Positions 32,213 through 43,395 of a DNA stretch of 64,000 nt are shown here, piece after piece. Location: assembly GCA_024345305.1 (NCBI GenBank), contig BRON01000001.1, positions 124,001 through 188,000 on the forward strand. The letters are read 5' to 3'. The DNA comes from Mrakia gelida (taxonomy: Eukaryota; Basidiomycota; Tremellomycetes; Cystofilobasidiales; Mrakiaceae). The position numbers and the translations under genes were made by a program. The notes beneath the pieces are model-generated. The model was not told where the DNA came from, ran no database searches, and saw only the letters and a list, made by a program, of their open reading frames with translations. Within the stretch, counting starts at the first letter, position 1. Each line of letters begins with the position of its first letter.

Positions 32213-34638
32213 ATGCTCGCATCACCTCCTCGCTCCCCAGGCTCCCACGTCCTCTTCAACGAGTCGTCCTCCCCTCCTCAAGCTCAACACTCCTCCCTCC
32301 TCTCCTCCTCCGCGTCCTCTCCCGACGACAGGGTCAGACCCTCAGCCCCTCGCCAACGAGAGCGAGCAGAGTCTCAGCTCAGCAACACAACCCACAGCAC
32401 CCAAGATCCAGCCTCAACAGCTCCTACAAGCCATCATCACCACGAGGGAAGGTCGACGGTCATCCTCGGCGACGAACAACACGAGGAGGGTAAACGAATC
32501 AACATGCTCGAGCAGGAGGATATCGTCCTCAGTATCGACTTGTGCAAGTTTCACGCGGGAGATAGACTTCCGTCTGATCCGTTTTGGAGACCGAGGTGAG
32601 TGCCTGGAAGGTCGAAGAAGGGAAGATCTGTTCGTCGAGGAATTGCTCTTCGCGCGCTCGAACCTCCTCGCTGATCTCTTCCTCGTTTCGTGTTCGGGTG
32701 ACGACCTCAGATGGGAGATGGCGAACATTCATGTTGCGCTGTGGACGGGTTTGGCCCAGGTCTACAGGGTGAGTCAATCAACGTGTCGTTTTTGGAGGAG
32801 AGGAGAGAGAGAGAAAGGAGGAGAGAGGCTGATTTTCAGACGCGTCTTTGGGTTCGTTGCAGCACGCTCCCTTGATCGAAAACAAGTCGGAGGATAAGCT
32901 TGCTTTTGCGAGGTTTGCCGCTGCTGTGGTTGCTGCTATTGGGACGTGAGTGCTTGAACGTCGAGCGAGGTTGGGTTCGATGTCGACGACGACGAACGCC
33001 GAGCTGATTCGTTTCGTTTCCGCTTCTTGTTTCGTTGCGCTGCAGACATCACGACGTCGAAGAGGAGGTCTACTTCCCCTCTCTGGAGCTCGCTATTTCG
33101 ATGGCTGCGAATCTCGAGCAGCACAGTTCTGTGAGTTGACTCTCTTACACTTTCTTTCTCGTTTTCGTTCAAGTCGTCCTCGTTCTCAGCTCCCTGTCAT
33201 TTCCTGCCTTCGACTGACTCCGCCCTCACCTCTTTGGTCTCTCTCTCGCAGTTCGACGAAGGACTTCGAGCTCTCAAGTTCTACCTCCGAGCGTGCATTT
33301 TGGATCCCTCGCTCCTCGAAGCGACGACGGTCCTCGACATGGTCGACTCGTTCGCCGTGGAACTCGCGACTCACTTCGCTGATGAGGTGAGTACAGCGAT
33401 CATCCTATGTGAGGGGGAAGCGAACGAGGAGAAGAATGCGAGCGCGAGGAAGAGGGAGAAGAAGAAAGGGAGAAGACGCGCCTCCAATTCCTCGAGCCCG
33501 GCTCTTCTCTCCTCTTCTCTTGCTTCCAAACGTGGCCGAGTCTGACTTCGTTTTTCATTGCTATTCTACGTCCTCAGCTCAACACCCTCCATCCCGATAT
33601 CCTCTCGCTTCACTTTTCGACGAGGGAGCTCGACAAGCAAGGCGCGTCGCTTCAGAAGCACATCATCAAGGTCAGTTCCGCTCCCCTATCTCTTATCCTT
33701 CTCGTCTTCTGTCTCTGACCCACTCATATCTTACTCTCATCTTACAGGACTACAAACGTCATCTCTACACGGCTCTTCGTTCGTCTCTTCTCTTTCTCTC
33801 CCTCTCGTCGCCTTAGCCGCTTCCTCTCTCTCGACCTCTTGCCCTCACCTTCTCTCCCCTTTCCCGTCGCTGCTCTTCTATCCAACACTGACATCCGATC
33901 TCGCTCCTACAGCCGTCCTGATCATCAACACCCCTCCCGGCCGCGAGTGGCCCGTCCTCTCCCCCCTCGTTCGTCGGATTCTCCTCCCTCTCGTCCTCGG
34001 AAGGAAGTACAAGGCCAGTTGGAAGTGTGAGTCGGATCATTTTCTTTTCCCTCTAATTCTCTACCTCTCTCTCTCGCTTTTCTCGTCTTCGTTGAAGCAA
34101 GAAAGCAAGGCTGGAGAGGGACGCGTTCTCGTCGCGTCGCCAAAACTGACCCTCCACCACGCCCCTTCTCGTTTCGTTTCGTTCCTCAGACGGGAAATGG
34201 CCCAACCAACTCAAAGTCTTCCACTCCACCTCCACCTCCGTAGCCGCTCCCAATCTCGAGAAACCCCTCCCCGTCGAAGTTCCCACCAACACGCTTTCGA
34301 CCAAACCGAGCGTGATCATGTCTTTGAGCAGTTTCGACGCGTCCAAACCCGTGAGGGCGAGGGTGAGGAGTGTGAGCTCGAAGGATGTGATCGGGGAGTG
34401 GACGGCCGGGGTGGAGAAGGGAGGATCAGTTCTGGCTCATCATGAGGATGGGGAGGGACCGGCGGGAGGGTTGTTGTTGGCGAAGGTTGACGAGGGGCGG
34501 GTAGTGGGAGAGGGAGTGGTGGCGACGGAAGTGGTGGCCGAGGGAAAGGTGGAGACGCTTGGAGAGGGGAAGGTGGGGGTGGTGGGTCAGGCATTGGGAG
34601 GGGAGGAGGAGAGGAAGGTGGTTGAGGGGCTGCCGTGA
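32213..34638 (+). CDS. hemerythrin (HHE)-domain protein
   Basis: Predicted di-iron or cation-binding four-helix protein of unknown physiological role. After a disordered N-terminus of about 100 residues (Ser/Pro-rich, with a HHHHE run), an HHE-type domain begins at ISIDLCKFHAGD...WEMANIHVALWTGLAQVY. The characteristic HHDVEEEVYFPSLE supplies the His-His-x-x-Glu ligands, and a later helix HIIKDYKRHLYTALP supplies further candidates. A conserved-looking block PPGREWPVLSPLVRRILLP follows, then a Val/Gly/Glu-rich tail (KVDEGRVVGEGVVATEVV) that looks like repeat-grown low complexity. Introns are short with GTGAGT donors. The start at 32213 (MLASPPRSPGSHVLFNE) is the first in-frame ATG. Function is not predicted beyond metal binding. 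Confidence 0.75.
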
Positions 34639-35692
34639 GCGAGGTGGACGCGACGGAGCGAGGGAGGTTTGGACTTTGCGTTTTTGTTTCCTTCGGCGTC
34701 TTTTACGAATTATTCACGATGTCTCTTGAACTTTTGGAACGGATCAGATCGGATATAGCAATAGAGAGAGACTTCTTAGAAAGGCAACTGGGATCTGAAG
34801 GCGAACAGGGAGAAAACAGGAGGGGCGGGGCAGGAAATTGGGTTGAGTCGAGAGGTCGGCGGGTGGGAGGACGGAGGGGGAGAGGGCGCGGGTGGATCTT
34901 GCTGGGAGGAACTGGGTTCCGGTTAAGTGGTGGAGAGAAGACGAGGGAGAAGGAAAGGGAGGGAGGGGACGAGGTGAGTTCTGAGACGTTCCTCGTTTCG
35001 CGAGACGCGTCGTCGTTCGTCGTCGTTGTGTTCCGTGTGTTTGAAGGGAACGAACGAGGAAGGCTGACGAGCGCTCGGCTCCTTTTTTTCTTCTTCTCTG
35101 CTGTTAGGGTTTAGGTTTAGAGCAGTCAGTCGTTCGACCTGTCGAAGCTTTCGTTCGAGGAACAAAGCTTCTTCGTTTGTGTCCTCCCTCGCCTTCGCGT
35201 CGCCGCTCGTCGCTCGATGGAATGAGACTGAGCGTCTATGTCGAGACCCAGTGATCGCCTTCCAACCCTTTTCTGCACGACTGAGTGCAGGGTTGAGCCT
35301 TGGTAGGGAGGGCATCGGGATCGAGATGGCGACGAGTCGGTCTTCCTCGCTTTGCCTTTCGTTGCTTGAACCGATCGATGAAGCCCAAAGTGCGTGAACA
35401 GATCCAATCGTGAGAACAAAATGCGAGAGTGGAAGTGCGAGGGGGGTCGTTAACTACAGTAACTGAACAAGGAGAGAGAGCAAAGAGGGAAAGCATGGGA
35501 GGGGGGCGACGACGCGCGACGAAGTGAGTCTACAGGGCGAAGGGCAGTAGAGAGGGTACAAAGGTGGAGCAGACGAGGCTCAGATGCGAGATGGGCTGCA
35601 TGGGTGACAGATGGTAGCGAAGGTGGAGATGGAAGGGGAGGGGGGACGAGCCGCGATGGGAGGGGCCGGAGGAAATCGGAATCCAAACGTGT
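34639..35692. other. intergenic, 1.05 kb, convergent 3' ends
   Basis: Lies between two convergent genes. G-rich 3' sequence follows the hemerythrin gene. TTAGGGTTTAGGTTTAG (about 35104-35120) is telomere-like but too short to be an interstitial array. No supported gene; the open frames are short and share no resemblance to known families. Confidence 0.5.
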
Positions 35693-36126
35693 TTAGAGGT
35701 GTTTGGCGATCTTGATCGCTGCTGCTGCTGTTGCTAGCTGAAGATGAGCAGAGAAGGAGAACGAGAGAAGTCAGTAAGTGGAGACGAGAGAGAAGAGACA
35801 CGGAAGGCGAAGAAGAAGAGGTGGAGGAAACGAACCCGTCGTTCTTCTGCCAAACTCGCTTCTTTCGCTCGGATCACCAAGAGGTTGGCATCGTTCAGTA
35901 GCAGCTGATGATGTCCTGCCATCATCACGTTGTACTCTGTTCCACCCAGGACGAGAAAGAGAAGGTAGGTGGTTAGACGGAGGAGAGCGAGATAGGTTGG
36001 AAGGAAGGGGAAGACGGCAAAGGGTGAGCTCGACTCACTGTCGATCTCGAAGTGCTCGTTCACTACCGCCTGGTCGCGGGAGAGTTGTTGAGATGCTGTG
36101 AGGGCGACGTTGACGGGGATGATCAT
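35693..36126 (-). CDS. small 78-aa protein, unknown
   Basis: Not recognised, but the splicing is clean: exon 1 from ATG at 36126 (MIIPVNVALTASQQLSRDQA...), intron GTGAGT to CAG, exon 2 (KYNVMMAGHHQLLLNDANLL...AEERR), intron with GTTCGT donor at about 35835, exon 3 ending LATAAAAIKIAKHL with TAA at 35693-35695. The predicted protein is amphipathic and largely helical with no Cys and no membrane segment. Its consistent exon phases and balanced composition argue that it is real. A subunit of some small complex is possible, but nothing in the sequence names one. Confidence 0.55.
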
Positions 36127-36538
36127 GGTGGGTAGGTGGATAAGTTGGAAGGATGTGGTTAGAGGAGGAAGAAGAAGAGCGAGCGACAAAGTGAAGGACG
36201 AAGTTCGTCTCGGACGGAAGTCAAGAAGCGAAGGGAAGGCTGGGCTCTGTTCAGTTTGGTTCCTCGCCTTATCTTATCGCCTACGCCTCTTCTCGGTTGC
36301 CTTCGAACCCCCTCCTCCCCATAGACCTCACACTCCAAGATGAGGGGAGTAGGCGCTTCAGCTGACTCTCTATGAGCAAAACTCGTTTCGATCAAGAAGA
36401 AAGGTCGCGTTTTGCTTGAGGTGTTTGACGCCGGACTCGCGCAGTTCGAGACGAGCCTCGTCTCGTTGTTGACCTGCCAGGGATCCTTTCCCTCCTCGCC
36501 TAGAAGATTCGACATCTATGGTGACGGGTTGAGCTAGT
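36127..36538. other. intergenic between tandem minus-strand genes
   Basis: About 410 bp: 3' side of the D-lactate dehydrogenase gene and upstream region of the small 78-aa gene. Nothing recognised. Confidence 0.45.
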
Positions 36539-39500
36539 CTACTTCTTGGGTCCCCAGGTAGCGACGACATGTTCTGTAGGGATCTCGTCAGGGTAGAGCT
36601 GGAAGGAGGAGGGAAGGAGGAGGACGAAGGGAAAAAGGTAAAGCACGACGCGTCAGGCGATCCCTTCTCGAGTCAACAACAAACTGGAAAGAGGAGAGAG
36701 TTTCTCACTTTTCCAGGGTTCATGATGCCTTGAGGGTCGATGGTATCCTTAATGAGTTTCATGAGCTGAGAAAAAGGGAGGAAAGGTGAAGAAGAGGGTG
36801 AGCAACGAGACGAGAAGAACGAGGGCGAAGTCGAGGTTTTGGGAAGAGACGAGGACGAACCTGAACGGTTCCGAGTCCCAGTTCGGAAATGAGGTACTCC
36901 TAGAAAAGATCGAGAGCGCGTACTGTCAGCCTCGAGACAGAGAGAAAGAGCGAGAAAGGGAGGAGGATGGCGAGGCGACCGACGAACCTTCTTCCCGACT
37001 CCTACTCCGTGCTCTCCAGTGCAGGTCCCATCCAGCGCGATAGCTCGCTCGACCATTCGATGAACAGCTCCATCGGCGATCTCGTACTGTTCCTGGTTCT
37101 CGAAGAGCTGTAAAGAAGGAGGGAGGAGTTGGCGTGAGCAGGAGGACGGAAAGAGGGACCGAAGGAGAGGCGACGAACGATTCCCGCGTGGAAGCTTGGA
37201 AACGAAGGGAAAGGTCAGTCGATACGTTTCGCTTCGTGCACGGACATGCATGGATAGGTTAGACTCACTTTCCATCCCCCACATGTCCCACAATCGCGGC
37301 GATCAACCCGCACTGGGCCAAGTCTTCCTGCGTCTCCTTCACCAACCGAGGGAGTTGAGAAGCGGGCACGCAGACGTCGGTTGACCAACTCTTAGCTCCG
37401 GGATTCAGAGCCATGATACTCCAGTGAGATACCTTCGACGCGAGATGAAGCGGAATGGGAAGAGATTAGGCCGTGACCAAACGACGGAAGACGAGACGCG
37501 TCCAAAAATCGACGAACCTTTCGACCTCTCCAAATCGCAGCCGACTCCGCGTCCGAAGCAGCGAACCTGATGTCGTTTCCTCCGTGCTTGGGAACGATGG
37601 CTCGAACCATGGAGGCAGCCTCGGCGATCATCTGGTGAGAAGGAGAAGGAGGAAAGACAAGTCAGCGACAGTCGCATCAACGAAGGAGGTTCGAATTGAG
37701 ACTCACTCCTGGCGATCCCTGGAACTTGAAGAAGATAGAGTCCTTGTTGGGGTACTTCTGATCGGTTAGAGAAGCGTTGTTGATAGCCTTCATCATGGTG
37801 GTGTCGCAGAGCTCAACCTGAGGAGAGGGAGTGGGGGAGAAGAGTCAGCCAAGTCGCGACGAGCTACGAGCGAGGATCCGACGTCAACTCACACACTGAA
37901 TGGGTACTCCAGCATTCAAGACCTAGAGAGAAGAGAGGGGGGTTGTTGAGTGCTCGAAAGAGGTAGGAGGTCGACGGAAGAGGGGAAGGACGAACCTCCT
38001 GAACAGCCTCCGTCGCTCGTTGAACGTCGGGGAACGAGCAGATCGCGACGGTTGTTGGGAGAAGAGGAGCGAGTCGAAGAGTAGCTGGAAGAACGAAGGG
38101 AGAAATGAGTTTCTGAGGCAGGAATACCGAGTAGGACCAGCGGACAAACCCTCGCTTTAGGAAGAAAAACGAAAGCAGATGTCAGACGCGTCTCGACTCA
38201 ACTCGAACGCTGGCCTGGCACACAGGAGAGGACTCAAGACTCACGTCACGATTCCCAGAGTTCCTTCGGCTCCAATAAACAGTTTTGTGACGTCAAAACC
38301 AGCCGAAGATTTCCTGTGAAGGAGAAAAGAACACGGTGCGTCAGATGGAGTCGACGGCGAGACGAAGAGACGAAGGAGAGACGAACCTAGCGCGAGACCT
38401 CGTCTTGATGACCTCTCCACTCGGAAGGACCACAGTCGCGTTCAGGAACCATTCAGCCTGACGAGAAGTGTTCGAAAACGATGGTTTGTGTGAGTTCAAG
38501 GAGTTGACTCGGACGAGATGCGAGGTCGAAAGCCTCCACCTCCTCTTTTCTCCTACCCTCCTCGCCTTCGTCCTTCCTCGATCAGCTCACTCACCTTAGC
38601 AGTTCCATACCTCACGGCATTCGTCCCACTGCATCCCGTTGCGATCATGCCTCCGACGCAAGCTCCTGGTCCAGGGTCGAGCTGTTCGACGCGAGAACGA
38701 AGAAGGTACGTCAGTCAGCACGCGTCGACAGTTGCGAATCCACTCGCCAGCCCTTGAGTCCTTCCAGAAAGCGAGTACCACTCAACTTCGAGCTCGAGAG
38801 CACAGCACTCGATCGAGCTCGAAGAAAGCGAAGGCGGAACTCACAGGGAAAAACAAAGGGATCCCCTCCTCCTTGAGATGCGCATTCAAATCCTCCCACC
38901 CAACTCCAGCTTGACAGATCACATCCCCATCCGCAACGTTGATCTTGATGATCTTGTCCATCCGAGAAAGATCGACGCTGATTCCTCCGTAGGGCTTTCG
39001 TTCGTCGAAAGCGAAGCAAAGAGTCCGCTTCAGCTTCAAGTCGAGCTCGCAAGCATCGACGAAGTGCGAGACGGACGACGACTCACAGCAGTCAAATGAC
39101 CCTCAAGGGAAGTTCCTCCGGACCAGGGAGTCATAGGGATTCGGTATTTGGCTGCGATTTTGACGATCTGAGAGTGGAAACGAAGGGAGGAGAGGCAAAG
39201 GTCAGCTCGATTGTCCTCGGGTGAGCTTCGAGTTCATGAGCTCGAGCTTCGGTCAAAAGAGGTAGGGAGACCGAGGAACTGACTTTGACGACATCCTCTG
39301 TGGATTCAGGATAAGTAACGATAGCTGGGATCCGGGGGGCGTGGTAGGTGTTCGTTGAGAAGCTGGTCGAATCGCCACCAAAAACCAACGAAGACGGAGG
39401 TTAGCCCCTCCCTCCCTGCGATTCCCCCCCTCCCTCCCCATCCTCTTTTTCCCAATTTTTCCAACTCCAACCCCCCACCCACCTCCTACCTTCAGCCACC

Positions 39501-39904
39501 TGCGACGGCTCATCCACTCACCCATGTCCCAGCAGCTCTTCCGGCGCCGTCGTAGCCTGTCCTTCATCTAAGGTCTCTTTGATCTCTTGAATCGCCGCCT
39601 CAAAGTCCTTTTCGCTCCCATACAGCGGTGAGACGAACGGAGGTTCTGGGATGGGGTTGAATACGTCCAGGAGAAGTTGAGGGGGATTGGCGAGGAGATA
39701 GGTGAGTGCTGAGGCTGTGAAACCTGTGGCGAGGAGGGTTGAGAGAGGGAAGGAGGTTGAGCTCGACGAGCTGGATTTTGGAGGAGGAGGAGGGGAGGTG
39801 TTGATGGCTCGTTTGGAAGAAGAAGGGAAGCGAGGAGTTGAAGTAGGCTTGAGGTTGGAAGAGCGGCTGGCTAGGCGGCGGAGGGTAGGGGAGATGTACG
39901 ACAT
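36539..39904 (-). CDS. DLD1: mitochondrial D-lactate dehydrogenase (cytochrome)
   Basis: FAD flavoprotein oxidising D-lactate to pyruvate and passing electrons to cytochrome c in the mitochondrial intermembrane space. The N-terminus (ATG 39904, MSYISPTLRRLASRSSNLKP) is a basic, Ser-rich targeting sequence, followed by a hydrophobic anchor (LSTLLATGFTASALTYLLA). The FAD-binding-4 domain shows IVTYPESTEDVVKIVKI, RIPMTPWSGGTSLEGH and GGISVDLSRMDKIIKI, then PGACVGGMIATGCSGTNAVR and GAEGTLGIVTEA. The FAD-linked-oxidase C-terminal domain has CVELCDTTMMKAINN, GLIAAIVGHVGDG and GTCTGEHGVGVGKK, and ends IDPQGIMNPGKLYPDEIP...TWGPKK. All key blocks are present. At least five of its many introns use GTTCGT donors (about 36860, 36987, 37517, 37995, 38396). 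Confidence 0.93.
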
Positions 39905-40506
39905 CGTTCTGAGACGCTGGACGTTTAGAGGGCAGAGTCGACGAGGGAGAGAGAGAGAGCTCAAAAAAAGGAGGGACGACGGACGAGTCCGAGGCGAGAG
40001 GTCAAATAAGGGTTGTAGATCGCGTCTTATCCCTTCCTTCGGTGTTTGTTCCGAGAGATGGACAGAGAGCGTCCGAAGATGAGCTTGGGAGGAGGGAGGA
40101 AGGGAAGCGGAAAGAAGGGAGGACGAAGGATCGGAGAGGAGAAGAGGTGAGGACGACGCGCGTGTTGAGTTCGTCGTGCTCGCGCGACAAGTCGTGGAAG
40201 AGATCATGAGAGAGGGGTAGCTAGGTAGGAACGAGAAGAAGAAGACAATTCTGGACGGAGAGGTAACGACAGATGGGAAGAAGGAAGGGGATCGTGGGTG
40301 AGGAAAGCGTGAGGGACGTCAAAAGATCAAGAGCGAAAGGCAAGAAAAGAGAGATGAAAAAGCTACCGATGACGAAAGGGAGACGCGCGCGAGAAGTCAA
40401 GAGAGAGAGATCGTAAAGAAGGAAAGAGAGAAAGAGAAAGCTGAACTAAGTACCGAGAACCGATGGACGAGAAACAAACGCTAGTCGCGCCGCGTCGACG
40501 ACCGAC
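39905..40506. other. intergenic: upstream of D-lactate dehydrogenase
   Basis: 600 bp between tandem minus-strand genes, purine-rich on the plus strand (pyrimidine-rich in the direction of transcription). No element or RNA gene recognised. Confidence 0.45.
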
Positions 40507-42687
40507 CTACTCCCCTCCCTTCTGCTTCTCCTGCTCGTCACGCTTGACCTTGAACGATCCGGTATCTCGATAGGTGGGAGGAGAAGAGAGTTGATGAGAG
40601 GTGGTTTGTCCTCCGTAGAAGCGAGCGAATCCTCGACCGGGAGGAGTTTGAGGAAGGGGAAGACCTCCTCGTCCGACGACGCTCTGTTCTCCGAACTTGG
40701 CAGTTGGCTCCTCCTTCGCTGCGACAATGGCCAAGAGCCTCTCTACCTCCTTGTCTGGCGAGTACTCCGAGGAAGCTGGTGCTGCCGATTCCAGGTCCGA
40801 CTCGACGGCGACGGTTCCGGGTTGGCTCTTCTCGACGACGACGACGACCTCCTTCTCTTTCTCCTTCTCGGCTGCTGCTGCCTCCCTCAACTCCTTCTCC
40901 TTGACGTTCCTCGTCTGCTTGAGCACGAGAAGCTCCTTGACTCCGCTCGACAGAGCCGACGCCATCCCTCCAAAGATGGATCCCGCTTCCTCGAAGCCTC
41001 GTTTCGCTTCTCCCATTCCCTTGGAGACCTCCGCTTGACAGATCTCGACGATGGAGGGTCCTCGCTCGGGTTCAGAAGGGCTGGGAGCCTGCTCCGTCTC
41101 GGCGGGTGCTGCTTCAACCGGGGTCTCGGCGGCGACGACGAGTTCCTCGGTGTTCGACGCGACGGGTTCGATCTTGACGACGGCTTGTTGGACGGTAGGA
41201 GGAGAGTGAGAGTAGTGACCTTGAGCGACTCGATCAAGGATGGTGGTGAAGGCTGGGGAAGTGGTGAAGAGGTTGAAGGCTTCGGTGAGGTCGGCGAGGA
41301 GGGAGGGAGCGGACGGAGAGGGAGGAGACGCGACGAGCTCGCTCTCGACGACGGTGGGTTGGACGGGACGAGCAGGGTGGGAGTAGTGACCTTGAGCAAC
41401 ACGCTTGAGCATGGCGGTGCAGTCTGGGGAGATGGTACAGAAGGGGATGGGGCGGAAGGCTTCGGTGAGGTCGGCGAGGAGGGAGGGAGGGGAGGGAGGG
41501 AGAGGAGCGGAGGTAGTGGGTTCGACGTGAATGGGAGTAGGAACGGAGGTAGCTGGAGTGGATTCGACGACGACATCGGGGAGCTGGACCTCCTTGGATG
41601 CAAGCTGATCTCCTCGCTTTCGTCGTCCGATCTTGTGAACCTCGACGAGAGCGGGGATGTCGTCGAAGGATGAAGAGGAGGAGGAGGTTTGTTGGCGAAA
41701 TTGAGCGTCACGGTGGGCGAGGTTGGGTTGGGTGTTGGTCTGAAGGGAATTAGATAGGAGACGATGAAAGTGTAGTTAGCAAGTACGTCGAAGAATAGTG
41801 TGAGAGGGAAAGAGGGGAGGGAAAGGGCCGAGGGGAAGGAGGCAGACGGATCGACGCGGAACTCACCCCAACAGGGAGAAGAGCAGGAATATCGTCCTCG
41901 CCGCGGTCATTCTCCTCCTCTGACTTCTTTTCAGCGATGGACTTCGGCCAGGCGGGGCAAGGCAGTCCTCCAGCAACGTTGTACGAGGCGAGCTAGGAGT
42001 TGAGAGGAGTAAGACGCGGGCGAGAGAAAGGAAAGAGAAGGAAGCAAGAAGCAGCAGATCAGGTTCGAGCTTATATGCGTCTGCTCTCGAGCCTGCAGGA
42101 CCGTGGGAAAAAGAAGATTGTCCAAGGAAGGAAAAGGAACTCACGTCGAGGGACTTCGAAGTCGGCAGCTCCACCTTCGTCCCTCCTCCTCCTCCTCCTC
42201 CCTTGATCCCCTCCTCCTCCTGCTTCTTCCCCACCTCCAAAACAACAACCCTCATCTTGACCACCCCCACCTCCTTCCCCTTCCCTTCACTCCCGAGCTC
42301 GTGATAGAACGCTTGAAGCTCTTCATCCGAGGAGAGGACGACTCGATCTCCCTCTCGGTCAACGTAATCGAGAGCGAGCGAGCTGGAGGTGAGGGAAGGA
42401 GAAGGCCAGAGCGAGAGGATCTTGGAGCTCAGGAGCGGATAGGTGGGAGGAGAAGGGAAGTGGATGCGACGAGCGTACTGCGAAGTGCGAGAGGGGAGGG
42501 GAAAGATGGTCAGTGGAAGGAAAGGGAGGGAGGAGATGGGGGGAAGGGTGGAGAGAGCTGAGAGTGGAGCGAGGCGAAAAGAAGGAGTTCTAGGGCTTAC
42601 CTTCTGAGTAGGATGGCTGATCTTGAAGTCGAGAGGTCCAGTGAGGCTCGGCTCCTGCGAGGAAGAGGAACGAGCGAAGGTCGACAT
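40507..42687 (-). CDS. PB1-domain protein with internal tandem duplication
   Basis: Probable scaffold protein. The N-terminus (ATG 42687) carries a PB1 domain: a basic cluster QKYARRIHF, then ILSLWPS and an OPCA-type acidic motif LDYVDREGDRVVLSSDEEL, ending MRVVVLEV (about residues 28-120). So it could pair both with basic and with acidic PB1 partners. A Gly-rich linker follows. The middle contains two copies of a 60-residue unit, each with SLLADLTEAF and RVAQGHYSH, encoded by a tandem 180-bp repeat (about 41165-41310 and 41345-41490). Then an amphipathic segment (KGMGEAKRGFEEAGSIFGGM) and a coiled-coil-like charged stretch (KEKELREAAAAEKEKEKE), and a tail with PPTYRD. The PB1-plus-disordered layout recalls selective-autophagy receptors and polarity scaffolds, but no UBA, ZZ or kinase domain is seen. 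Function not assigned. Confidence 0.75.
41165..41490 (-). repeat. 180-bp tandem duplication inside the PB1 gene
   Basis: Two copies with a period of exactly 180 bp: for example, AGTAGTGACCTTGAGC at 41211 and 41391, and TTCGGTGAGGTCGGCGAGGA at 41281 and 41461. The period is a multiple of three, so the reading frame and a 60-residue unit are kept. The ends are well conserved, the middle has diverged. Confidence 0.9.
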
Positions 42688-43395
42688 CCTTTCGATGGTG
42701 GTGCCGAGAGGTGGAGGAGAGGAAGGGAGGAAGGTCTCGAAGCGAGCTCACATCGCCTTGAGCTCTCCCGCAGCGCGAGCTTTCGTAGCTCTTTCCTCGT
42801 ATAAGTACATTGCGCGAGAAGTTTTGCAGAGAGTCTGATGCTTGTTGGCAGTCCTCGAAGAGTTGATAGAAAAGAAAAAGAAAGGCCTCGGGGGGAGGAG
42901 GGCACTCGAACGATCGCCTCTCCTCCCTCCCTTCCCTCGCCTCGCCAGTCTTCGCTCGACGCTCAACTTCAGCGCTGGAGATACAGACCAGAGCGAGTGC
43001 TCACCTCTTCCAGAGCAGTTGATCGATTCAGTCTCTCCCACATCGAGAAACAAGGCGCGACGAGATAGATTAGAGATTACTACGTGGAAAACATGGCATA
43101 AACGAGACGACGCGTCCAACTCCCCTCCTCCTCTCCACCCCTCCTTGGATCCCCACTCCTTCTCGGACTGATACCAAAAGACAAATCTGCAGAGCGAGAA
43201 AGATCAGATTGGAGGTCAGCGCTCAACTCGAGGAGAGAAGATGAGACGAAACCAGAAGAGACAACGAGGACGCGACCAACTCACAAATCAAAACGACTTC
43301 GCCTCCCAAGCAAGACCCAAACGTGCATTCCTCTACGGCGACTGCCTCTCCACCGATCTCGGCGTGGTCACAGTATCGACTTCCGAGTCCCAGTC
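42688..43395. other. intergenic, upstream of the PB1 gene
   Basis: About 700 bp, promoter and leader of the PB1 gene and 3' side of the kinase gene. No supported exon. The palindrome GACGCGTC occurs at 43109. Confidence 0.45.
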
